Counted from the first letter of the stretch, positions 1 through 6,646 are shown. The stretch: 7,586 bases of DNA from Candidatus Fermentibacterota bacterium (GCA_022703195.1 JAKLEF010000092.1:1-7586), one strand, 5' to 3'. Notes: generated from the sequence alone by a model not told the origin. Made by a program: numbers and translations.

Positions 1-313
1 CGGTGTCGGAGGAGGATCTGAAGCGGAACTTGTCCCGGAGGGAGAATCGCTTCTCGAGCTCCCTGAAGTTGGTGACCTCGCCGTTGTAGCAGAGCCAGAC
101 GGAGCCGTCATCGTTCGACATCGGGAGGGACGCGTTCTCCGAGAGGTCTATGATGCTTAGGCGGGTGTTCCCGAGGTAGCAGAGTCCGTCGTGGAGTTCA
201 GCCGTGCTGTCCGGACCCCTGTGATCCAGGAGCCCGGTCATGCGCCTGCCGGTGCAGACATCCTCCTCCCCCAGGCGGGAGCCGAGGCTAATGATGCCAG
301 CCAGACCGCACAT
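1..313 (-). CDS. asnB: Asparagine synthetase (glutamine-hydrolysing), N-terminal fragment
   Basis: The first 104 codons are inside the window; the gene runs off the left edge. The protein begins Met-Cys-Gly-Leu-Ala-Gly-Ile, so Cys2 becomes the N-terminal nucleophile of a class II glutamine amidotransferase after Met removal. Further family motifs are seen in order: HRGPD at residues 31-35, RLSIIDLS at 51-58, PM at 64-65, YNGEV at 76-80 followed by NFREL at 82-86, and SSSDT at 100-104. This domain releases ammonia from glutamine for a C-terminal ATP-dependent synthetase domain that makes asparagine from aspartate; that domain lies outside the window. The ATG start is fixed by the required Cys2 and by GGAGG eight bases upstream. 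The gene lies 89 bases downstream of phoH2 on the same strand. Some AsnB-like proteins amidate other acids in surface-sugar or peptide pathways, so the exact substrate is less sure than the family. Confidence 0.93.
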   Translation of the reverse strand, partial: MCGLAGIISLGSRLGEEDVCTGRRMTGLLDHRGPDSTAELHDGLCYLGNTRLSIIDLSENASLPMSNDDGSVWLCYNGEVTNFRELEKRFSLRDKFRFRSSSDT

Positions 314-329
314 CGCGTCACCCTCCGTT

Positions 330-347
330 CGGGATACCCCTATCCCG
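330..347 (-). other. Hairpin in the asnB leader, just upstream of its ribosome binding site
   Basis: A perfect 7-bp inverted repeat (CGGGATA and TATCCCG) with a four-base loop, GGGG on the minus strand, ends three bases before the asnB Shine-Dalgarno sequence (GGAGG, 322-326). There is no T-run after it, so it is not a classical terminator. It could stabilise the 5' end, mark a processing site between phoH2 and asnB, or restrict ribosome access. The structure is seen directly; the role is inferred. Confidence 0.45.
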
Positions 348-356
348 GACCGAAGG

Positions 357-383
357 ATGATACATCTGCAGCTACATTGTCAC
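357..383 (-). promoter_or_regulatory. Weak candidate promoter for asnB
   Basis: On the minus strand GTGACA (378-383, 5/6 to the -35 consensus) is followed by TATCAT (357-362, 5/6 to the -10 consensus). The spacer is only 15 bases, shorter than the ideal 17, so the call is weak. Transcription would start near 350, placing the leader hairpin at the very start of the transcript. Alternatively asnB is read through from phoH2. Confidence 0.25.
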
Positions 384-402
384 CAGTCTCTGCGCATACC
401 GG

Positions 403-1767
403 TCAGAGTATGTTGCTCGCCAGCTCGGCGAGAACGCTCCTTTCGCCCTTGAGGAGGTTCACCTGCCCGTAGATGTTCTGCCCGCGCATCCTGTCGACCA
501 GATAGGTCAGTCCGTTCGACTGGCTGTCGAGATAGGGCGTGTCGATCTGGTAGATGTCGCCGGTGAAGACCATCCTGGAGCCATCGCCCGCACGCGTGAT
601 GATCGTCTTCACCTCGTGCGGCGTGAGGTTCTGAGCCTCGTCGACGATGAAGAACACCCTGTCGAGGCTGCGGCCCCTGATGTAGGCTAGCGGGGCTATG
701 AAGAGCTTCTCGTGCTCCAGCATCTCGGCGATCTGCTTCTGCTCGTGCCCGTCGGCCGGGAACCTGTTCCTTATGACCGCCAGGTTGTCCCAGAGAGGCT
801 GCATGTAGGGATCGAGCTTGCTCTTCACGTCTCCCGGCAGATAGCCTAGATCGCGGTTGCCCAGGGGGACCACCGGCCTTGCGAGATAGATCTGCCTGTA
901 GTTGCGCCTCTGCTCCAGCGCGGCGGCCAGCGCCAGAAGGGTCTTGCCCGTGCCCGCCTTCCCGGTGAGTGTGACGAGCTGGAGATCCGGCCGCATCAGC
1001 GCGTCGATGGCGAAGGCCTGCTCGGCGTTCCTTGGATCTATCCCGAACACGCGCTGCTTCGATACCCTCTCCAGATTCGACTCCTGCGGGTTGAACCTCA
1101 CGAGAGCGCTGCTGCTGCCGTTGCGAAGGACGAAGTACTGGTTGGCCCGGGGGGTCTGATCCAGCCCGGCCTCGGCCAGCGGGACGCTGAAGGGCTCGGA
1201 GTAGAACCTCGAGATGAGGGCGGGGTCGACCCCCTCCGATATGCTGCTGCCGGTGTAGAGCTCGTCGATGTTCTCGATCTTGCCGGTCTCGTAGTCCTCT
1301 GCGTTGAGCCCGAGTGACTTGGCCTTCATGCGCAGGTTGATGTCCTTGCTGATGAGCACCACGGGGCGGTTGGGAATGGAGTGCCTGAGCTGCTCGGTGA
1401 GAGCGAGGATCCTGTGATCGGCCTTGTCGTGGATGAAGGCCTGCTCGACCACTGTCGAGCGCGGCTCCGCCGTCATCACGAACAGCCTGCCCCGCCCCTT
1501 CCCGAGCGGCAGGCCGTCCCCGAACAGCCCGTCCCCCGAGAGCCTGTCGAGCTTCCTAATGAACTCCCTGGCATGGAAGTTGATCAGGTCGCTGCCCTTC
1601 TTGAACTCGTCGAGCTCCTCGAGCACGGTGATGGGGATCACGACGTCGTGCTCCTCGAAGTTGTCGATGCAGTTGAAATCGTAGAGGAGCACGTTGGTGT
1701 CGAGGACGAAGACCTTGCCTCCGGCGCGGGGCTTCCTGGACGTCGATCCAGCCTTCTGGACAGCCAT
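403..1767 (-). CDS. phoH2: PIN-domain ribonuclease / PhoH-family ATPase fusion (PhoH2, YlaK type)
   Basis: A 454-residue protein with two domains. The N-terminal PIN domain (about 18-155) shows VLDTN with Asp23, Glu50/Glu51 in VLEELDEF, Asp117 in KADHRI and Asp142 in ISKDINLR, the expected acidic metal-binding set of a PIN nuclease. The PhoH domain (about 230-454) has a Walker A motif GKAGTGKT at 269-276, a Walker B-like FIVDEAQN at 373-380 and MVFTGDIYQID at 399-409. Characterised mycobacterial PhoH2 proteins couple ATP-dependent RNA unwinding to RNA cleavage, and a similar cytoplasmic RNA role is inferred here. Both halves look intact, so activity is plausible. The ATG start is chosen because GGAGG lies six bases upstream and the PIN fold begins soon after; the frame is open further upstream but that stretch lies over birA and has no protein character. 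It is fourth in the tetR-RND-birA-phoH2 run, 41 bases after birA. No antitoxin-like small gene precedes it. Confidence 0.94.
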   Translation of the reverse strand: MAVQKAGSTSRKPRAGGKVFVLDTNVLLYDFNCIDNFEEHDVVIPITVLEELDEFKKGSDLINFHAREFIRKLDRLSGDGLFGDGLPLGKGRGRLFVMTAEPRSTVVEQAFIHDKADHRILALTEQLRHSIPNRPVVLISKDINLRMKAKSLGLNAEDYETGKIENIDELYTGSSISEGVDPALISRFYSEPFSVPLAEAGLDQTPRANQYFVLRNGSSSALVRFNPQESNLERVSKQRVFGIDPRNAEQAFAIDALMRPDLQLVTLTGKAGTGKTLLALAAALEQRRNYRQIYLARPVVPLGNRDLGYLPGDVKSKLDPYMQPLWDNLAVIRNRFPADGHEQKQIAEMLEHEKLFIAPLAYIRGRSLDRVFFIVDEAQNLTPHEVKTIITRAGDGSRMVFTGDIYQIDTPYLDSQSNGLTYLVDRMRGQNIYGQVNLLKGERSVLAELASNIL

Positions 1768-1785
1768 GTGGTTCCTCCGTCTTTT

Positions 1786-1804
1786 CCGGGAGAGGGGCTC
1801 CCGG
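1786..1804 (-). other. Intercistronic hairpin between birA and phoH2
   Basis: A perfect 7-bp inverted repeat (CCGGGAG and CTCCCGG) with a five-base loop fills half of the 41-base gap. In the minus-strand RNA it is followed by AAAAG and then the phoH2 Shine-Dalgarno sequence (1774-1778), so it lacks the U-run of a terminator. It may be an mRNA processing or stability element that sets phoH2 levels apart from birA. The role is inferred. Confidence 0.45.
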
Positions 1805-1808
1805 GGGC

Positions 1809-2537
1809 TCACCTGCTCCGGACCGGAGAGAGCTCTCCGCTGTCCAGATAAATCATCCCCGAGCCCGTCGAAAGCAACAGCCTGCCCTGCGCGTCGATCC
1901 CCTTCACGATCCCGGTGTCCAGCCTTTCGCCGCGGACAACCTCGACTTCGCGCCCCGACATCCACAGCCTCCCGGTGATACCTTCCGCGCGGTCGGAGAT
2001 GGGGTCGAGCGTCCTGTCGGGCCAGGCTTCGTCGAGTTCGAGGAGCAGCCTGTCGAGAAGGGCATCGGGATCGGGGGGGGGCGCGAAGCGGGCCCAGGCT
2101 GCTGGAGGCGGCCCGTTCCGCCCGGGGATGGAGGGGGCCGCTGCGAGATTGACGCCCATGCCCGTCACGAACCACGGGACGGGGAAGGTGCCGTATTCGG
2201 GAAGGATCCCGGCTATCTTGCCATCGCCGGCGATGACGTCGTTGGGCCATTTCACGCAGGCCCCGATCCCGGCCCGGAGGAGCTCGCCGCATATGATGTC
2301 GGCGATGAGGAGGGCCACCCTCGAGGCGTGTTCGGGAGATGGAGGCGGGACGAGCAGGATGCTTGCGTAGAGGCCGCCGGGGGGCGACTCCCATGTCCTC
2401 CCCAGGCGGCCCTTCCCCGACGTCTGCCGCACGGCCCTGACGACAGTCCTGTCGGAGAGGCCCAGGAGCCCCTCCTTCAGGAAGTCGTTCGTCGAACCGG
2501 TGCTTTCGAGCAGTATCCTCCGCCAGGTTCCCGGCAC
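1809..2537 (-). CDS. birA: Biotin--[acetyl-CoA-carboxylase] ligase, monofunctional
   Basis: This 242-residue cytoplasmic enzyme makes biotinyl-5'-AMP from biotin and ATP and transfers biotin to a lysine of biotin carboxyl carrier domains. Seen motifs are ESTGSTND at 11-18, the biotinyl-AMP loop QTSGKGRLGRTWESP at 38-52, the LYASILL strand at 56-62, KWPNDV at 96-101, GKIAGILPE at 106-114 and the GMGVNL strand at 126-131. The SH3-like C-terminal domain follows (about 195-238). There is no N-terminal helix-turn-helix, so unlike E. coli BirA it should not repress biotin genes. The usual GRGRRGR signature reads GKGRLGR, a conservative variant. It starts with GTG one base after the exporter's TGA stop, without a clear Shine-Dalgarno sequence, which suggests translation coupled to the upstream gene. 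No other biotin gene is in view. Confidence 0.95.
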   Translation of the reverse strand: MPGTWRRILLESTGSTNDFLKEGLLGLSDRTVVRAVRQTSGKGRLGRTWESPPGGLYASILLVPPPSPEHASRVALLIADIICGELLRAGIGACVKWPNDVIAGDGKIAGILPEYGTFPVPWFVTGMGVNLAAAPSIPGRNGPPPAAWARFAPPPDPDALLDRLLLELDEAWPDRTLDPISDRAEGITGRLWMSGREVEVVRGERLDTGIVKGIDAQGRLLLSTGSGMIYLDSGELSPVRSR

Positions 2538-2538
2538 G

Positions 2539-5500
2539 TCAGGCAGCGGTATCCGGCTCGCACTTCCTCCTGCAGCCGAAGATCGCGTAGAGGCAGGGAA
2601 GCACGAACAGGGTCAGGAAGGTGGCCACTGTGAGTCCGCCCATGACGGCCCTGGCCATGGGGGCCCAGGTCTCGCCGCTGTCGCCGATGCCGAGCGCCAG
2701 GGGGACCATGCCGAAGATGGTGGTGAGGGCTGTCATCATGATCGGGCGCATCCTCACCCTGCCGGCCTCGGCGACCGCCTCCAGGACTCCCAGTCCCTTC
2801 CCGCGCAGCTGGTTGGCATAGTCGACCAGCACGATCCCGTTGTTCACGACGATCCCCGCGAGCATCAGTATCCCGATCATCGCGGTCACCGAAAGTGCAG
2901 TGCCCGTGATCAGGAGCGTGAACATCACGCCGATGAAGGCCATGGGGACCGTGAAGATGATGATGAACGGCTCGAGGAACGACTCGAACTGGCTGGCCAT
3001 GACCATGTAGACGAGGAGCGCGGCCGCGAATATCGCTATCGTGAGGTAGAAGAAGGTTTCGCGCTGGTCGTCGACCTGTCCGGCGAGTTCGTACCTGAGT
3101 CCGCCGGTGTCCAGGGTATCCAGCATCCTTTCGACGTCGTTCGCGATGCTTCCGAGGTCCCTGTTGTGGTTGGAGCACGAGACCGTCGCCACGCGCGACT
3201 GGTCGACATGGGAGATGGTCTGGGGTATGAGGCCCGTCTCTATCCTGCCGTACGCCGACAGGGGCCTGCCCGCGACCGGGGTTGCCATGATCTCCTCGAC
3301 GTTGTCGCGGTACTGCTCCGGATACCTCAGGAAGATGTCGTACTCGCTGCCGCCCTCCCTGTAGAAGCCGGAAGCCTCGCCCATCACCCCGGTCGAGACC
3401 TCGGAGCCGATGGCCGCCCTGGAGACGCCGAACCGGGCCAGCGCTGATGCGTCGGGGATGAAGGTCCTCTGCACCCTCTGGATATCCATCGACGTCTCCA
3501 CGTCGCGGGTGCCGGGAACGGTCTCGAGCACGTCGGCGCAGCGTTCGGTGACATCACGCAGCGCGTCGAGATCCTCGCTGTAGAACCGTATCTCTATGGG
3601 CGAGCTGTTCGACATCGGGCCGCCCTCGGAGAAGGTCGCCTCCAGGTCGGGGATCTCCGCCAGCATGGCGCGGATGCTGTCCTGGTACTCCTGCTGGCTG
3701 ACCGATCTCTGATCCCTGGGGACCAGCGTGAGGAAGAAGTTGAGGTTGTTGGGGCTGCTGCTCCCGAATGCCGCGGCGAATCCCTCGAGCTGCCCGACCT
3801 CCATGTAGAGCTCCTCGTAGTCGGTGGAGTCGACTATCCCGAGGATGCCTTCGCGGATAACCGTCGCTGTCGAATCGGTCGACTCCAGGACGGTGCCCGG
3901 GGACCTGAAGGTGTTGGCGGAGATGTACCCCATGTCGTTCTCGGAGAAGAACTCGATCGGGACCACGGCCAGGAGGCCGAGGGATGCGGCGAACAGGGCG
4001 AGGGTCGTCAGGATGACGGCCTTGCGGTGGTGCAGGGCCCACTCGATGCCGCGCTTGTAGGAGTTCTCGACCCTCTCCATCCTGACCCGCGACCATGTCT
4101 GCAGCCTGTTCTCGGTGCCGTCACCCGCTATGCCCTTCACCCGCGAGGTGTAGATCGGTATGAAGGTCAGGGCCACGAACAGGGACACGACAAGGCTGAA
4201 GCTGATCGTCAGGGACATGTCGCGGAAGATCTGGCCCGCGAGCCCCGGTACGAACAGGATCGGGATGAAGACGGCGACCGTCGTCAGGGTCGACGCCGAG
4301 ATCGCCATGCCGACCTCGGTGGCTCCGTTGATGGAGGCGGGGATCGGGGCTTCGCCGCTCTCGCGCCTCCTCACGATCACCTCCAGCACGACGATCGAGT
4401 TGTCTACGAGCATCCCCACGGCCAGCGCGAGACCGGCGAGGGAGATGATGTTGAGGTTGACGTCGGCGAAGTACATCACGGCGAACGTCGCGATCATCGA
4501 CATGGGGATCGAGATGGCGACGGCCGAACTGCTCTTCCAGGACCGGAGGAAGACGAGGAGCACGATCACGGTGAGGACGAGGGCCTGCAGGGCCGACGTC
4601 CAGAGGTTGCCGATGGAGCCCTCGATGAAGCTAGCCTGGGTGTAGAGCAGGTTCACGTCGACCCTGTCGCTGTACATCTCGCGGATCTGGTCGAGCTGGT
4701 CCTCCAGCTTGTTGCTCACGTTCACGGTGTTGGCGTCCGAGCGCCTGAACACCACGGAGACGACCGCAGGTTCGCCGTTCAGGCTGACATATCCCGTCTC
4801 CTCGACGATGCCATCCTCGATGGTCGCTATCTGTTCGAGGAGCACCGGCGAGCCGTCGGGTCTGTAGCCGACGACGAGCTGGGCGAGGTCGTCGAGCGAA
4901 TCGAACGATCCGGCTATCTTCACGGAGGAGTTCAGCCCGCCGACGTTGATCTCGCCTGCCGGGGTGTCCTGCCTCACCGAGGCGACCGCGCCCGACACCT
5001 GGCCAAGGGACAGGCCCACCTGCTCCATGACCACCGGGTTCACGATCACGTTGATCTGCCTGCGGCTGCCGCCCATGACGCTGACGGATCCGACGCCCTC
5101 GACCCTCCGCAGCAGGGGCTCGATCTCGTCCTCGACTATCCTTCTCAGCTCGAAGCCGTCGAGCCTGGAGCTCGAGAAGGCTATCATCATCGTGGGAGCG
5201 AGGCTCGCATCGAGGACCATCACCATCGGGTCGGAGGCATCGTCGGGGAGATAGCTCTTGTACATGTCGATGTAGCGGCGCAGGTCGGTCTCCGCCTGGT
5301 CCATGTCCGTGCCCCACGAGAACTCGGCCGTCACGAGGCTGAGGCTGGGGCTCGAGGAGGACGTCACTCGAGTGACGTTCTTGGTCGAGGCTGCCGCCTT
5401 CTCGATGTACTCGGTGACCAGGTTCTCGATCTCCTCGGGGCCGGCGCCGTTGAGCTGGCTGAAGATCATTATCTGAGGGAACACGAGCTTGGGATACAGG

Positions 5501-5604
5501 TCGAGGCCGAGCTGGGTGAGACCGAAGATGCCCACGCCCAGCATGAAGGCGAAGAGCATCATGAAGGTCACGCGCTTGCGTACCGAAATCGCCGAGATGT
5601 TCAA
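2539..5604 (-). CDS. RND-family efflux transporter permease (HAE1/AcrB-like)
   Basis: A 1021-residue inner-membrane proton-driven exporter of usual HAE1 length. The layout is duplicated: TM1 at about 12-30, a first periplasmic region to about 336, TM2-TM6 between 338 and 487, TM7 at about 527-548, a second periplasmic region to about 848, and TM8-TM12 between 850 and 1009. Family motifs include GLDLYPKLVFPQ (33-44), AGPEEIENLVT (54-64) and GMLVDNSIVVLE (397-408) in TM4. GIVVNNGIVLVDYANQLRGKG (917-937) is in TM10. Relative to AcrB Asp407/Asp408/Lys940, the relay positions are Asp401, Asn402 and Asn921, a pattern also seen in other HAE1-like lineages. The TTG start is supported by AGGAGG (5612-5617) seven bases upstream and by N-terminal agreement with the family. 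The gene is 18 bases after tetR. No membrane-fusion or TolC-like gene is adjacent, so partners must be encoded elsewhere or it acts without them. Substrates cannot be told from sequence. Confidence 0.96.
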   Translation of the reverse strand: MNISAISVRKRVTFMMLFAFMLGVGIFGLTQLGLDLYPKLVFPQIMIFSQLNGAGPEEIENLVTEYIEKAAASTKNVTRVTSSSSPSLSLVTAEFSWGTDMDQAETDLRRYIDMYKSYLPDDASDPMVMVLDASLAPTMMIAFSSSRLDGFELRRIVEDEIEPLLRRVEGVGSVSVMGGSRRQINVIVNPVVMEQVGLSLGQVSGAVASVRQDTPAGEINVGGLNSSVKIAGSFDSLDDLAQLVVGYRPDGSPVLLEQIATIEDGIVEETGYVSLNGEPAVVSVVFRRSDANTVNVSNKLEDQLDQIREMYSDRVDVNLLYTQASFIEGSIGNLWTSALQALVLTVIVLLVFLRSWKSSSAVAISIPMSMIATFAVMYFADVNLNIISLAGLALAVGMLVDNSIVVLEVIVRRRESGEAPIPASINGATEVGMAISASTLTTVAVFIPILFVPGLAGQIFRDMSLTISFSLVVSLFVALTFIPIYTSRVKGIAGDGTENRLQTWSRVRMERVENSYKRGIEWALHHRKAVILTTLALFAASLGLLAVVPIEFFSENDMGYISANTFRSPGTVLESTDSTATVIREGILGIVDSTDYEELYMEVGQLEGFAAAFGSSSPNNLNFFLTLVPRDQRSVSQQEYQDSIRAMLAEIPDLEATFSEGGPMSNSSPIEIRFYSEDLDALRDVTERCADVLETVPGTRDVETSMDIQRVQRTFIPDASALARFGVSRAAIGSEVSTGVMGEASGFYREGGSEYDIFLRYPEQYRDNVEEIMATPVAGRPLSAYGRIETGLIPQTISHVDQSRVATVSCSNHNRDLGSIANDVERMLDTLDTGGLRYELAGQVDDQRETFFYLTIAIFAAALLVYMVMASQFESFLEPFIIIFTVPMAFIGVMFTLLITGTALSVTAMIGILMLAGIVVNNGIVLVDYANQLRGKGLGVLEAVAEAGRVRMRPIMMTALTTIFGMVPLALGIGDSGETWAPMARAVMGGLTVATFLTLFVLPCLYAIFGCRRKCEPDTAA

Positions 5605-5611
5605 GAAGGAA

Positions 5612-5617
5612 CCTCCT
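5612..5617 (-). promoter_or_regulatory. Strong ribosome binding site of the RND gene, deciding a TTG start
   Basis: AGGAGG on the minus strand sits within the 18-base gap after tetR and seven bases before TTG at 5602-5604. The strong match and ideal spacing support TTG as initiation codon; the following residues, NISAISVRKRVTF, match the usual RND N-terminus. Confidence 0.8.
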
Positions 5618-5622
5618 GGAGC

Positions 5623-6273
5623 CTATTCCGCTGGAGTGAGCTTGCCCGGATGCGGCCCGGCGAGGCTCTCCCCTGCGCCGAGTCCGTTGTAGATGAGATT
5701 GATGCACTTCTCCAGCCGTTCGATCTGCGTGTCGATGCCTACGTCGCCGCAGAGCGAGTACTGGAAGAGGAGATCTGTGCAGAGGCCGAAAAGGATGAAG
5801 GAGATGGAATCCTCCTGGGCGGACTCCGGCAGCGATCCTCTCTGTTTGAGCTTGAGCGTGATCTCGCGGACCTGCGAGAAGGCATGGAGCTGGAAACCGG
5901 GTCTCGACCTGCCTTCCAGCTGGTTCTCTATGGCTATGCGGATGATGAAGTTGATCAGAGCACGGTCGAGGCTTGCGAATCCCCTCATGTACACGGAAAG
6001 GAGCTCGCCATATGCCCTCTCGGCCGATTCGGGGGGCGATTCCACCAGTCTTCGCGCAGCCTCGAAGGATTCGGCCATCTGATCGTGGCAGAAGGCGATC
6101 GTCAGCGCCTCCTTGCCTCCGAAGTAGTTGTAGAGAGTGCCCACGCTCAGCCGAGAGGCCGAGGCGATCTTGTCCATCGTCAGGTCTTCGAAGCTGTTCC
6201 TGGCGAGGAATGCCTTCATCGAAGCCATCACCTTCGCCCGGCGCTTCCTCTTCTGCTCTTCCCTGAGACTCAA
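5623..6273 (-). CDS. TetR-family transcriptional regulator, probable local repressor of the efflux unit
   Basis: The protein has 216 residues. The N-terminal DNA-binding domain spans about 10-58, with the helix-turn-helix in TMDKIASASRLSVGTLYNYF (32-51) followed by GGKEAL, the classic TetR signature. The C-terminal ligand and dimerisation domain (about 60-200) is all-helical and not family-specific. The start is TTG with AAGG about eight bases upstream. This places about 15 residues before the first helix, which is normal; an internal ATG at residue 16 would cut into helix 1. It is first in the minus-strand run and 18 bases before the RND gene, so it most likely controls itself and the exporter. 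The palindrome at 6292-6321, over its own -10 box, is the obvious binding site. The inducing ligand is unknown. Confidence 0.95.
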   Translation of the reverse strand: MSLREEQKRKRRAKVMASMKAFLARNSFEDLTMDKIASASRLSVGTLYNYFGGKEALTIAFCHDQMAESFEAARRLVESPPESAERAYGELLSVYMRGFASLDRALINFIIRIAIENQLEGRSRPGFQLHAFSQVREITLKLKQRGSLPESAQEDSISFILFGLCTDLLFQYSLCGDVGIDTQIERLEKCINLIYNGLGAGESLAGPHPGKLTPAE

Positions 6274-6291
6274 TCCCGTACCTTTCGTCTC

Positions 6292-6321
6292 TGAACCCGT
6301 TTCAGGTTTATAACTGGTTCA
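6292..6321. promoter_or_regulatory. Candidate TetR operator, 30-bp palindrome over the tetR -10 box
   Basis: The two arms read TGAACC-n-GTT (6292-6301) and AAC-n-GGTTCA (6312-6321). Ten of the 15 symmetric base pairs match, including every base of the outer six-base arms. The centre falls between 6306 and 6307, at the edge of the -10 hexamer. A bound regulator would block RNA polymerase. Palindrome and promoter overlap are seen directly; binding by the adjacent TetR protein is inferred. Confidence 0.65.
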
Positions 6322-6335
6322 ATATATTCCGGCAA
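6307..6335 (-). promoter_or_regulatory. Sigma-70-like promoter of the tetR-RND-birA-phoH2 unit
   Basis: On the minus strand, TTGCCG (6330-6335) and TATAAA (6307-6312) are separated by exactly 17 bases of AT-rich sequence. Transcription would start near 6300, giving a leader of about 27 bases before the TTG at 6273. This is the AT-richest stretch of an otherwise GC-rich window. Confidence 0.65.
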
Positions 6336-6376
6336 GCCCGCGAATCCGACTGGACGTGTTCCCCGGACTCTCGCTA

Positions 6377-6405
6377 TTGCGCAAGAAGGCCTGTTTCTGC
6401 ATGTT
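6377..6405 (+). promoter_or_regulatory. Weak candidate promoter for tRNA-Lys
   Basis: TTGCGC (6377-6382) and CATGTT (6400-6405) are 17 bases apart, and the second box ends ten bases before the mature tRNA start. The -10 match is poor (3/6), so only spacing and position support it. It would fire divergently from the tetR promoter. Confidence 0.3.
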
Positions 6406-6415
6406 GCGACTGGTC

Positions 6416-6491
6416 GGGCCGCTAGCTCAGTCGGTAGAGCATCGGACTTTTAATCCGGTGGTCGGGGGTTCGATTCCCCCGCGGCCCACCA
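6416..6491 (+). tRNA. tRNA-Lys (anticodon TTT)
   Basis: A complete cloverleaf. The acceptor arm GGGCCGC (6416-6422) pairs perfectly with GCGGCCC (6481-6487). The D stem GCTC/GAGC is at 6425-6428 and 6437-6440. The anticodon stem TCGGA/TCCGG holds the loop CTTTTAA (6447-6453) with anticodon TTT at 6449-6451. The T stem GGGGG/CCCCC encloses TTCGATT. The discriminator is A (6488) and CCA is encoded (6489-6491). It reads AAA and AAG codons. It is divergent from tetR. Confidence 0.98.
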
Positions 6492-6493
6492 CG

Positions 6494-6519
6494 CTCATTC
6501 CCGCAGACGCGGGAATGAG
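6494..6519. repeat. Perfect 11-bp-stem hairpin directly after tRNA-Lys
   Basis: CTCATTCCCGC (6494-6504) and GCGGGAATGAG (6509-6519) form a perfect stem with loop AGAC, starting three bases after the tRNA CCA. No T-run follows, so simple intrinsic termination is not supported. The stem resembles dispersed palindromic (REP-like) repeats with a CATTCCCGC arm found in many Gram-negative genomes. A related hairpin lies inverted at 6624-6643. Confidence 0.7.
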
Positions 6520-6531
6520 AAGGCCCGTCAG

Positions 6532-6570
6532 TTGCCCGCCAGTATCCTGATTCATCTGCTCGGCGGGCAA
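6532..6570. repeat. Inverted repeat with a 21-base loop
   Basis: The nine-base arms TTGCCCGCC (6532-6540) and GGCGGGCAA (6562-6570) match perfectly. The loop ends in CTGCTC, so GCTCGGC (6558-6564), the heptamer at the centre of the hairpins further right, straddles the loop and right arm here. Confidence 0.6.
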
Positions 6571-6623
6571 TGAGAGGGCCGGAGAGCACTTCCTCAGACG
6601 TTCGCGGAAACAGGCAGGCCCGT

Positions 6624-6643
6624 CATCCCGCGTCTGCGGGATG
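6624..6643. repeat. Hairpin related to 6494-6519, in inverted orientation
   Basis: CATCCCGC (6624-6631) and GCGGGATG (6636-6643) form a perfect 8-bp stem. The loop GTCT is the reverse complement of the AGAC loop at 6505-6508, so the core is an inverted copy of the first hairpin. The ten bases AGGCCCGTCA occur after the first hairpin (6521-6530) and overlap the start of this one (6616-6625) in direct orientation. Confidence 0.6.
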
Positions 6644-6646
6644 AGG

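Noticed and set aside
1768..2394. N-terminal extension of phoH2 to 2394
   Set aside because: The extension overlaps birA in another frame, is arginine and proline rich without a domain, and the ATG at 1765-1767 has a good ribosome site right before the PIN domain.
4027..6294. Very long plus-strand open frame (755 codons) opposite the RND and tetR genes
   Set aside because: It mirrors real minus-strand genes; its composition (rich in His, Asp, Arg, Gly, Glu repeats) is what antisense of GC-rich coding sequence gives, and no domain is recognisable.
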